Below are positions 44,060 to 50,269 of a DNA stretch of 50,269 nucleotides, piece by piece. Within the stretch, counting starts at the first letter, position 1. Every line of letters starts with the position of its first letter. This DNA is from JAQBGV01 sp032128395 (lineage in GTDB: Bacteria > Planctomycetota > UBA8108 > UBA1146). The stretch is from the NCBI GenBank assembly GCA_032128395.1, contig JAQBGV010000125.1, positions 1 through 50,269 of the forward strand. The letters are read 5' to 3'. The position numbers were made by a program, and so were the translations under genes. The notes under the pieces were generated by a model. It was not told the origin of the DNA. It ran no database searches and saw only the letters and a program-made list of their open reading frames with translations.

Positions 44060-45415
44060 ATGGCCTCGTCTCACGGTTCATCCGCAATCGGGATCGTGCT
44101 CGCCGCTGGCCACGGAACGCGGATGCGATCTCGACTCCCCAAGGTGCTTCATCCGGTGGGAGGGGTGCCGCTCGTCGGACATCTCCTACGAAGCCTCAAG
44201 GATGCAGGGGTCCGTCACATCGTCGTCGTCACCGGTCACGGCGCCGAAGAGGTCGAGGCCACCTGTCGCGTCGAGGCGGGGGATGGGGTCGAACTCTCCA
44301 TCGTTCGTCAGGAGCCTCCGCGGGGGACCGGCGATGCGGTCCGTTTGGCCCTGGAGCCTCTCACCGGCCAGACTGGCACACTGCTGATCGTCAACGGGGA
44401 CCTGCCGCTCCTCTCTCCAGAGACACTCGGTGCGCTTCTTTCGCACCACGAGAACGAGCGCGCAGCGATGACCATCCTCTCCATCGTGCGCGATAACCCG
44501 ACCGGTTATGGCCGTCTCCTGCGCGGCCGAGACGGCGCGATTCTCCGCGTGATCGAGGAGCGCGATGCGACTCCTCCGGAGCGGGGGATCCGCGAGGTCA
44601 ACGGCGGGATCTACGCGGTCGATCTCGCCGCGGTCCGTCCCGCTCTCGCCGCTTTCTGCTACTCCGAGGAGCAGCGGATCGCAGCTGGAGGGGCAGGGCC
44701 CGCCGAGATCTACTTCCCACCGGTCATCGCGCCGATCGCCGCCGTCGGCGGCAAGGTCGTCGACTGGGTTCTCCCCGCCGAGAAGGATGAGGAGCTCCAG
44801 CAGGTGAACGATCGCGTCGAGCTCTCGATCGCCTGCGACCGGCTTCGGCATCGAGTCATCGCAGACCACCAGCGGGCCGGGGTCACCGTCGTGGACCCGG
44901 GTCAGACTTGGATCGAGTGCGATGTCGAGATCGGCGCGGATACCACGATCCACCCGGGGTGCGTGATCCGCCGGGGGGTCCGGATCGGCGCCGAGTGCGA
45001 GGTCGGACCGTTCGCCCACCTGCGAGAGGGGACGATCCTCGGTGACGATGTCCACATCGGGAACTTCGTCGAAGTGAAGAAGACCCGGGTGGGGCGCGGG
45101 ACCCGTGCGAAGCACCTGACGTACCTCGGCAACGGTGAGATCGGCCAGGACGTGAACATCGGGGCGGGGACCGTCCTGGCGAACTACGATGGCCGACAGA
45201 AGTCGATGACCCGAATCGGCGACGGGGCGTTCATCGGCTCCGGAACGATCATCGTCGCCCCCGCCGAGATCGGTCCCGGGGCGCGCACCGGCGCCGGGGC
45301 GGTGGTGACCCGCGGGCAGAGCGTGCCCGCCGGCGAAACGGTCATCGGGGTCCCCGCTCGACCCTTGCGAAAGAAGCCGCCGGCCCCCCCGGAGTCCCCT
45401 CCTGGCGGCAGCTGA
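44060..45415 (+). CDS. glmU: Bifunctional UDP-N-acetylglucosamine pyrophosphorylase / glucosamine-1-phosphate acetyltransferase
   Basis: 451 residues. N-terminal uridyltransferase: VLAAGHGTRMRSRLPKVLHP (13-32, Lys28), the QEPPRGTGDAV loop and VNGDLPLLSPETL. A linker near 225-250 leads to the left-handed beta helix of the acetyltransferase (about 250-435), with GPFAHLREGTILGDDVHIGN and EVKKTRVGRGTRAKHLTYLG, NIGAGTVLANYDGRQKSMT. A Pro-rich end closes it. GlmU makes UDP-GlcNAc for peptidoglycan and lipid A. GGGAG lies before ATG 44060. First gene of the run glmU-prs-rplY-pth. Confidence 0.95.
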   Translation: MASSHGSSAIGIVLAAGHGTRMRSRLPKVLHPVGGVPLVGHLLRSLKDAGVRHIVVVTGHGAEEVEATCRVEAGDGVELSIVRQEPPRGTGDAVRLALEPLTGQTGTLLIVNGDLPLLSPETLGALLSHHENERAAMTILSIVRDNPTGYGRLLRGRDGAILRVIEERDATPPERGIREVNGGIYAVDLAAVRPALAAFCYSEEQRIAAGGAGPAEIYFPPVIAPIAAVGGKVVDWVLPAEKDEELQQVNDRVELSIACDRLRHRVIADHQRAGVTVVDPGQTWIECDVEIGADTTIHPGCVIRRGVRIGAECEVGPFAHLREGTILGDDVHIGNFVEVKKTRVGRGTRAKHLTYLGNGEIGQDVNIGAGTVLANYDGRQKSMTRIGDGAFIGSGTIIVAPAEIGPGARTGAGAVVTRGQSVPAGETVIGVPARPLRKKPPAPPESPPGGS

Positions 45416-45432
45416 CCCCTCCGCTTGCGATC

Positions 45433-45449
45433 CCACCCCCGGGGGGTGG
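45433..45449 (+). terminator. GC hairpin after glmU
   Basis: CCACCCCC and GGGGGTGG form an 8-bp stem at 45433-45440 and 45442-45449, about 20 bases after the glmU stop. The stem is followed by ACTTCGGGG with no T run. Could be a factor-assisted terminator or a leader structure for prs. Confidence 0.4.
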
Positions 45450-45574
45450 ACTTCGGGGATAGGGTCCGGGTCGCGGGGGGCTCGATTCCTTGGGTGGAAT
45501 GACTGCTCATGCGGCGAGGAGTTCGGTAATCTCTTGGGCCCGGCAGGGATGGGCCGATGGCATCGCCTGGGTGC

Positions 45575-45651
45575 GGTGTCCTTGAGACCCCGGTGTCCTC
45601 GAGACCCGGTGTCCTCGAGACCCGGTGTTCTCGAGATCCGGTGTTCTCGGG
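45575..45651 (+). repeat. 16-bp direct tandem repeat upstream of prs
   Basis: About 4.8 copies of GGTGTCCTCGAGACCC with minor changes (copy 1 has TTGAG, later copies GGTGTTCTCGAGATCC). It lies in the 338-base interval between glmU and prs, 100 bases before the start codon. Each unit contains the palindrome CTCGAG, so copies can pair with each other. No CRISPR-like spacers. Confidence 0.8.
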
Positions 45652-45753
45652 TCATTTCCGGCTGGGGAGTTTGGACGGCGAGGGGCTCGGAGCCCACTCG
45701 GCCGACCTTGCGTGTCTGCTCGACGGCCGGACCGACCCAGCAATCGTGGTGAG

Positions 45754-46729
45754 ATGGAGTCGACTTCCGTGGTGAACGACATCAGCGACCGTCTGGTCGT
45801 CCTACACGGCAACGCCAACCCGAAGCTGGCGGCGGACATCTGTGAGCGACTCGGGACCAGCCCGGGGCGGGTGCGCGTCAGTCGGTTCCCCGACGGGGAG
45901 ATCGCGGTCGAGCTTCAGGAGGATGTGCGCGGCAAGGATGTCTTCGTCATTCAGTCGACGTGCCCACCGGTCAACGAGAACTTGATGGAGCTCCTCGTCC
46001 TGATCGACTGCATCAAACGCGCCTCTGCGGCTCGGGTGACCGCAGTGATCCCGTACTTCGGGTACGCGCGCCAAGATCGACGGGAGCACGGAGCACGGGT
46101 CCCGATCACCGCGAAGCTGGTCGCGAATCTGATCACCTCTGCCGGCACCGACCGCGTCGTGACGATGGACCTGCACTGCGAACAGATCCAAGGGTTCTTC
46201 GACATTCCGGTCGACCACGTCTACGCGGGGGGGGATCGTCGTCGCGCATCTCCGCGAAATCGCCCGGGAGATCCCTGTGCCCGTGGTCGTCAGCCCGGAT
46301 GTCGGTGCGATCAAGATGGCCCGCGCCTACGCGCGGGAGATCGGGGCGCGACTCGCGACGGTCGACAAGCGACGGGTGAGTGGCGACAAGACCCAGATCG
46401 GATTCGTGATCGGGGAGGTCGAGGGGATGGACGCGATCATCGCCGACGACGTGATCGCGACCGGAGGATCGATCGCACAAGCCGCCAGCCTGCTCAAGGA
46501 AAAGGGCGCCTCGTCGGTGACGATCGTCTGCACGCACCCTGTGCTCTGCGGCCCGGCGATCGAAAAGCTCGAAGCGAGCCCGGCCGGGCGTATCATCGTC
46601 ACCGACACGATCCCGATCGACGGGAAGTACGAGGGGGACCGCGTTACGGTGCTGTCGTCCGCCGCGACCTTCGCGGACGCGATCCTACAGATTCACAAAT
46701 CGGCGAACATCGTCGGCGGCGCTCGTTGA
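45754..46729 (+). CDS. prs: Ribose-phosphate pyrophosphokinase, frameshifted in a G8 run
   Basis: PRPP synthetase sequence is complete but split. The first frame from ATG 45754 has NPKLAADICERLG, SRFPDGEIAVELQEDVRGKD, FVIQSTCPPVNENLMELLVL, YFGYARQDRREHGARVPITA and TMDLHCEQIQGFFDIPVDHV. At G8 (46227-46234) it goes out of frame; with G7 it reads GIVVAHLREIAREIPVPVV and joins the second frame (SPDVGAIKMARAYAREIGAR, DDVIATGGSIAQAASLLKEK). Corrected length is 324 residues, normal for the family. The enzyme makes PRPP for nucleotides, His and Trp and is usually essential, so a sequencing or assembly error is likely. Upstream is a 16-bp tandem repeat. Confidence 0.9.
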
Positions 46730-46798
46730 GAAACGCTCGAGGGACCGCATCGCGGCCTCCCGAGCACGCGCCTGCTGAGAGTGGAGCAAGGAGCGACC

Positions 46799-47410
46799 AT
46801 GGAAGAGATCGTCCTCAAAGGACAAATCAGAACGGGAACCGGAAGCTCGGATGCTCGGCGCGCCCGGCTCGAAGGCTTGGTGACCGGCAACTTGTACGGG
46901 CACGGTGAGGCGAACGTCTCCTTCCTCGTCCCGCACTTCGACCTCCACCGGCTGGTGCACGATGGCCACCACTTGCTCAACCTCGACTTCGGCGGGGTGA
47001 AGGACGTCGGGATCATGAAGGAGTTGCAGTTCGACACCTTCGGCGATCGGATCACCCACGTCGACTTCGCGCGGGTCTCCCTCGACGAGGTGATCGAGAC
47101 CAGCGTGGAGGTCCGGGCGATCGGCAGCGCCAAGGGAGTGGCCTCGGGGGGAACCCTCGACGTCGTCCGACACGAGCTGCCACTGCGCGGGAAGGCGAGA
47201 CTGCTCCCCAAGCACGTCGATCTCGCAGTCGATGCACTGGAGATCGGCGACGCGATCCGAGCGAAGGACATCTCGCTCCCCGACGGGGTGGAGCTCCTCC
47301 TCAATCCGGAGGATGCGATCATCTTCGTCCATGAGCAGACGATCGAGGATGAGGATCTGCCGGCGGACGAAGTTGAAGAGCCCAAGGCCGGCGAGGGGAA
47401 GTCGGAGTAG
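46799..47410 (+). CDS. rplY: Large ribosomal subunit protein bL25 (CTC-type)
   Basis: 203 residues. Residues about 1-95 are the 5S rRNA-binding domain (KGQIRTGTGSSDARRARLEG, LVTGNLYGHGE), and about 96-190 the TL5/CTC extension (VDFARVSLDEVIETSVEVRA, LPLRGKARLLPKHVDLAVDA). An acidic tail ends it. AGGAG is seven bases before ATG 46799. Standard neighbour of prs and pth. The domain layout is the longer CTC form rather than the short E. coli form. Confidence 0.93.
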   Translation: MEEIVLKGQIRTGTGSSDARRARLEGLVTGNLYGHGEANVSFLVPHFDLHRLVHDGHHLLNLDFGGVKDVGIMKELQFDTFGDRITHVDFARVSLDEVIETSVEVRAIGSAKGVASGGTLDVVRHELPLRGKARLLPKHVDLAVDALEIGDAIRAKDISLPDGVELLLNPEDAIIFVHEQTIEDEDLPADEVEEPKAGEGKSE

Positions 47411-47479
47411 GAGCCGACCGTAGGATGAACCAGCGCATCTCGCTGGCGAACCGCGGGGCGTACCTCTCGAGGACCTCTC

Positions 47480-48109
47480 ATGGCGAGACCACCGAGCAAG
47501 GACGAATCGGCCCTCATCGTCGGTCTCGGGAACCCGGGCGACGAGTACCTGCACTCTCGGCACAACGTCGGTTTCGAAGCGATCGAGCGGTTGTCGGCTG
47601 CCCTCCGGGGGCGGGAGGAACTTCCCGCCGCGGGAGGATTGCTCGAGAGTGGACGCCTCAAGGGGCGACGGGTCCTCCTCCTGAAGCCGCTGCGTTACAT
47701 GAATCGAAGCGGAGGACCGACCGCGGACGTGGTCCACCGGCTGTCCCCTGCCCGACTCCTCGTCATCTCCGATGACCTCGACCTCGATCTGGGGCGGGTC
47801 CGGATTCGGCGGGGGGGGAGCAGTGGTGGGCACAACGGGGTCGCGGACGTGATCGAGAAGCTCGGGTCGGATGGATTCCACCGGCTCCGTCTCGGGATCG
47901 GTCGCCCCCCCCACGGCGGCGCCGAGGACTTCGTCCTCGAGCCGTTCACGGCCGAGGAGCGCCCAACCGCGGTCGAAATGATCGAATGCGCTGCGAATGC
48001 CGCCCGATGCTGGCTCATCGAGGGTATCCAGAGCGCCATGAATCGCTACAATGCGCCGTCCCTCGGCGAAGCAGCGGAGAACAGCTTTCCGGCCGAGTCG
48101 GAGGGATGA
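47480..48109 (+). CDS. pth: Peptidyl-tRNA hydrolase
   Basis: 209 residues. Motifs: LIVGLGNPGDEYLHSRHNVG with catalytic His28, KPLRYMNRSGG, LLVISDDLDLDLGRVRIRRG with the catalytic Asp, SSGGHNGVADVIEKLGSDGF and RLRLGIGRPP. The enzyme frees tRNA from peptidyl-tRNA released early by ribosomes. A GAGG lies eight bases before ATG. Typical neighbour of rplY and close to the usual 190 residues, with a short extra tail. Confidence 0.95.
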   Translation: MARPPSKDESALIVGLGNPGDEYLHSRHNVGFEAIERLSAALRGREELPAAGGLLESGRLKGRRVLLLKPLRYMNRSGGPTADVVHRLSPARLLVISDDLDLDLGRVRIRRGGSSGGHNGVADVIEKLGSDGFHRLRLGIGRPPHGGAEDFVLEPFTAEERPTAVEMIECAANAARCWLIEGIQSAMNRYNAPSLGEAAENSFPAESEG

Positions 48110-48117
48110 GATGGAGC

Positions 48118-48174
48118 ATGAGTAAGGCATCGACGCCGAGCAAGTCGTCGTCCCGGAAGGAGCGGACGCGTTGA
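48118..48174 (+). CDS. Possible 18-residue leader peptide coupled to rpsF
   Basis: ATG 48118 to TGA 48174 reads MSKASTPSKSSSRKERTR. The stop overlaps the TTG start of rpsF by two bases (TTGA), an arrangement typical of translational coupling. A GGAG lies two bases before ATG, which is close. The peptide is Ser/Lys/Arg-rich and could be chance. Weakly supported. Confidence 0.25.
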   Translation: MSKASTPSKSSSRKERTR

Positions 48175-48842
48175 CCGAGCGACTGTACGAGGGGCTGTTT
48201 CTCCTCGACTCGAATGAAGCCGCCCAGGGTTGGAGCGAACTCGAAGGGCAGATCACCGGCCTTTTCGGGAAGCACGACGCCAGGGTGGAATATTCGGAGC
48301 GTTGGCCCGACCAACGACTCGGAACCGAGATCAAGGGGGTCAAGAAGGGGACTTACTTCCTGACCTACTTCACGGCCCCCACCGATCGCATCGCGGATCT
48401 GCGGCGAGACGTCGAGCTCTCCGACAAGATTCTGCGATTTCTAGTGATCCAAGAGGACTTCCTCGCCGCCGAGATGGAGCGCCGGCGCGAGCAGGCGCGA
48501 CGACGTGCAGAACGTCCGGCAACCCCTCCCCCACCCCCAGCCCCCGCCCCAGCCCCAGTGGCTGCGGCTTCGACCGAGAGGTCCACCGAGGGCGGGGACG
48601 CCGGCTCGGAACCGGTGCAGGAAGTGGCGGATCCAGAGTCCTCGTCCAAGTCTTCGGCGACGGCAGATCCTGCGGGTACGGAGATGGCCGACGGGGAAGC
48701 CGTGGATGACGGGGAAGCCGTGGATGACGGTGAAGCCGTGGATGACGGGGCAGCCGTGGATGACGGGGCAGCCGATGATTTCGAAGCCCTGAACGCGGAT
48801 GCGGAAGAAGCTGCGTCCGAGGAGTCGGGGAAGCCCACGTAG
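48171..48842 (+). CDS. rpsF: Small ribosomal subunit protein bS6 with long acidic tail
   Basis: 223 residues; normal bS6 is about 95-135. The first ~100 residues match: LYEGLFLLDSNEAAQGWSEL, LGTEIKGVKKGTYFLTYFTA and ELSDKILRFLVIQEDF. A basic helix (RRREQARRRAERPA), a Pro/Ala run and an acidic repeated tail (DGEAVD x 5) follow. TTG 48171 with GGAAGGAG upstream is the start. Precedes ssb and rpsR in the usual order rpsF-ssb-rpsR-rplI. The tail is unlike the short Glu tail added to bS6 by RimK in E. coli but has a similar charge. Confidence 0.9.
   Translation: MTERLYEGLFLLDSNEAAQGWSELEGQITGLFGKHDARVEYSERWPDQRLGTEIKGVKKGTYFLTYFTAPTDRIADLRRDVELSDKILRFLVIQEDFLAAEMERRREQARRRAERPATPPPPPAPAPAPVAAASTERSTEGGDAGSEPVQEVADPESSSKSSATADPAGTEMADGEAVDDGEAVDDGEAVDDGAAVDDGAADDFEALNADAEEAASEESGKPT
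48690..48779 (+). repeat. 18-bp in-frame tandem repeat in rpsF
   Basis: Five copies of GACGGGGAAGCCGTGGAT with small changes, coding DGEAVD, DGEAVD, DGEAVD, DGAAVD and DGAADD. Near-identical at DNA level, so it is young and likely variable in copy number between strains. Confidence 0.85.
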
Positions 48843-48996
48843 GCGGCGATCCGAGATGACGCTTGAGGCGGCCCTGGCTGCTGGATAGTCTCCTCGGTCC
48901 GAACTGCGGGATCCGATCGGGCTGGCGATCGTCCCTTCGCGATCAATTCCCGGGAGACCCCCGTACCAGGGGTGTTTCGGGCGAGTGGAGTGCGAC

Positions 48997-49446
48997 ATGG
49001 AACTGAACAAGATCTACCTTATCGGGAACCTGACGCGGGACCCGGAACTCCGGTACACCGGCAGCGGGACCGCGGTCTGCGACCTGCGCCTCGCGGCGAG
49101 CCGCAAGTACCGCAAGGGCGGGGATACCGGTGAAATGGTCGAGGAGACCTGCTTCGTCGACGTCGTCGTCTGGGGGCGCAGCGGAGAGAACTGCAATCAG
49201 TACTTGAGCAAAGGCAACCCGGTCCTCGTCGAGGGCCGGTTGAAGCTCGACGAGTGGCAAGCTCAGGATGGCCAAAAACGGAGCAAGCATTCGGTCGTCG
49301 CCGACCGGGTCCACTTCTTTCCGCGAAGTGGCGGGGGAGCGCCGAGCGGCGAGTCGCAGAGCTATGGTCGGAGTCATCAAGACTCAGAGCATTCAGACTC
49401 GGAGGGGTCCTCTCAGGAGGACTTCAACTCCGAGGTTCCCTTCTAG
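48997..49446 (+). CDS. ssb: Single-stranded DNA-binding protein
   Basis: 149 residues. OB-fold motifs: LNKIYLIGNLTRDPELRYTG, AVCDLRLAASRKYRKG, TCFVDVVVWGRSGENCNQYL, SKGNPVLVEGRLKLDEWQAQ. A Ser/Gly-rich linker leads to an acidic tip EDFNSEVPF that matches the DDIPF-type partner-binding end. GGAG lies six bases before ATG 48997. It is in the usual place between rpsF and rpsR. Confidence 0.95.
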   Translation: MELNKIYLIGNLTRDPELRYTGSGTAVCDLRLAASRKYRKGGDTGEMVEETCFVDVVVWGRSGENCNQYLSKGNPVLVEGRLKLDEWQAQDGQKRSKHSVVADRVHFFPRSGGGAPSGESQSYGRSHQDSEHSDSEGSSQEDFNSEVPF

Positions 49447-49455
49447 GAGATGGAC

Positions 49456-49665
49456 ATGTTCTTCGGACGAAAGAAGCGCCCTTCGCTCGTGCTGGGGCGT
49501 GACTACATCGATTACAAGGATGTCGAGCTGCTGCAGAAGCTGGTCACGGCTCAGGGGAAACTCCTGTCGCGACGCCAGATCGGATGCGACGCTCGGATGC
49601 AGCACAGGATCAAGCGCGCGATCCATCGCGCCCGGTACATCGGCCTGATGCCCTACGGTCCGTGA
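49456..49665 (+). CDS. rpsR: Small ribosomal subunit protein bS18
   Basis: 69 residues. YIDYKDVELLQKLVTAQGKL and LLSRRQIGCDARMQHRIKRA, then IHRARYIGLMPY, are diagnostic bS18 motifs. ATG 49456 has GGAG six bases upstream; ATG 49450 is adjacent to GGAG and less suitable. Binds bS6 in the 30S platform. Nine bases follow the ssb stop. Confidence 0.93.
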   Translation: MFFGRKKRPSLVLGRDYIDYKDVELLQKLVTAQGKLLSRRQIGCDARMQHRIKRAIHRARYIGLMPYGP

Positions 49666-49684
49666 AATTGACGGGATCTCACCG

Positions 49685-50164
49685 ATGAAGTTGCTTCTCA
49701 AGAAGAACATTCCCGACCTCGGGACCCTCGGCCAGGTCGTCGACGTCCGGGCGGGGTATGCGCGCAATTACCTCGTCCCTCAGGGCCTCGCGATCGAGGT
49801 AAACAATGCGAATCTCCAGTGGTTCGAGGCGCAGAAGCGCCGGCTGATCCGACAGGAGGAGGACTCGAAGGACAAGCTTCGGGTCCTGGCGCAGGTGCTC
49901 GAGGGAACTTCGTGCACGATCATCGTCCGCGCGACGGAAGAGGGGCACCTCTTCGGCTCGGTCACCCCGAAGGTCATCGCCGATCATCTCGCCCAGGAGG
50001 GGATCGAGGTCGATAGTCGGACGATTCAACTCGAGACTCCGATCAAGGAACTCGGGATCTACCCTGTCCGGGTCCAGCTGCACGCCGAAGTGTCGGCTCA
50101 GATCAAGGTGTGGGTGGTCAAGGGAGACGAGGGGCAGGCGTCACTCGAGGGCGAGGAGTTCTAG
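49685..50164 (+). CDS. rplI: Large ribosomal subunit protein bL9
   Basis: 159 residues. N-terminal domain MKLLLKKNIPDLGTLGQVVD, VRAGYARNYLVPQGLAIEV; long connecting helix about 41-75; C-terminal domain with LFGSVTPKVIADHLAQEGIE. Usual length about 148. Last gene of the rpsF-ssb-rpsR-rplI run. The TAG stop is part of the following hairpin. Confidence 0.95.
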   Translation: MKLLLKKNIPDLGTLGQVVDVRAGYARNYLVPQGLAIEVNNANLQWFEAQKRRLIRQEEDSKDKLRVLAQVLEGTSCTIIVRATEEGHLFGSVTPKVIADHLAQEGIEVDSRTIQLETPIKELGIYPVRVQLHAEVSAQIKVWVVKGDEGQASLEGEEF

Positions 50165-50208
50165 TGGTATGACTCGGAGGTGCTCGCACTTCCGAGTCAT
50201 ACCACTAG
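50161..50208 (+). terminator. Long palindrome ending the ribosomal gene run
   Basis: CTAGTGGTATGACTCGGA and so on (50161-50183) is complementary to 50186-50208 with one G-U pair, a 23-bp stem with a 2-base centre. It includes the rplI stop codon. No T run follows. Probably a terminator or RNA-stabilising hairpin. Shares ACCACTAG with the hairpin at 8742. Confidence 0.7.
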
Positions 50209-50232
50209 GTGTGCTGGATACCCCCACCCCGT

Positions 50233-50253
50233 CCCTCCCCCCTTGGGGGAGGG
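50233..50253. terminator. Second GC hairpin after rplI
   Basis: CCCTCCCCC (50233-50241) and GGGGGAGGG (50245-50253) form a 9-bp stem with loop CTT, followed by GGGTATT. May back up the first hairpin or belong to a gene beyond the window. Confidence 0.45.
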
Positions 50254-50269
50254 GGGTATTGCCACTCCA

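Noticed and set aside
45575..45651. Possible CRISPR array
   Set aside because: Units are contiguous with no spacers and only 16 bp.
46685..48343. 552-residue minus-strand open frame over rplY, pth and rpsF
   Set aside because: The plus-strand genes are certain; the antisense frame has no family pattern.

Overview
The window is GC-rich bacterial chromosome, densely coded on both strands. Several traits suggest Planctomycetota: secreted beta-propellers ending in dockerin-type EF-hand pairs with the spacing 'LFxGG', an ECF sigma factor overlapping a Ser/Thr kinase with a large membrane tail, HEAT/VWA proteins, DUF1573, and giant LamG-bearing pseudopilins. An lpxD gene implies a lipid A outer membrane. 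This assignment comes from gene content only; no search was run.

Layout. 1-8735: a translationally coupled type II secretion pseudopilin operon (GspG end, GspH-, GspK-, GspJ- and GspI-like), with LamG-like extracellular additions on the GspH- and GspK-like members. 8764-9837: DNA polymerase III delta subunit (holA) on the minus strand. 9882-12854: a promoter, a clear cobalamin riboswitch and two exported beta-propeller/dockerin proteins, the most interesting unit here. 13073-16903: NYN-LOTUS protein, HIT protein, tRNA-Arg(CCG), a membrane-anchored unknown and a frameshifted glycoside hydrolase. 17174-18900: HEAT-VWA protein with a frameshifted end. 19012-22109 (minus): zinc-ribbon membrane protein, small protein with a FliF-like tail, and an ECF sigma/anti-sigma/R-E-rich exported protein operon. 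22295-24996: tRNA 2-selenouridine synthase coupled to an FHA-GAF-adenylate cyclase. 25016-32161: coiled-coil membrane protein, oligopeptidase B-like lipoprotein, an RLAN ATP-grasp/GNAT-C39 pair and an acyltransferase. 32162-32883 has no convincing gene. 32884-37473: lipoprotein, ECF sigma, Ser/Thr kinase and a small membrane protein. 37720-43892: tRNA-Ala(CGC), a queuosine-tRNA mannosyltransferase-like enzyme, lpxD, DUF1573 protein, an unknown, a HEAT protein and a NUDIX protein. 43949-50164: tRNA-Gln(TTG), then the housekeeping run glmU-prs-rplY-pth-rpsF-ssb-rpsR-rplI, closed by a long palindrome.

The riboswitch unit suggests cobalamin-repressed production of extracellular propellers, by analogy with BtuG of Bacteroides, a surface beta-propeller that captures B12. 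The two exported proteins here carry dockerin tails, so this would be a distinct version of such a system. That function is inference from the riboswitch and fold.

Three genes (glycoside hydrolase, HEAT-VWA, prs) are each broken by a single-base indel, two of them in homopolymers. Because prs is normally essential, sequencing or assembly error is the likeliest cause, and reading frames elsewhere deserve the same caution.
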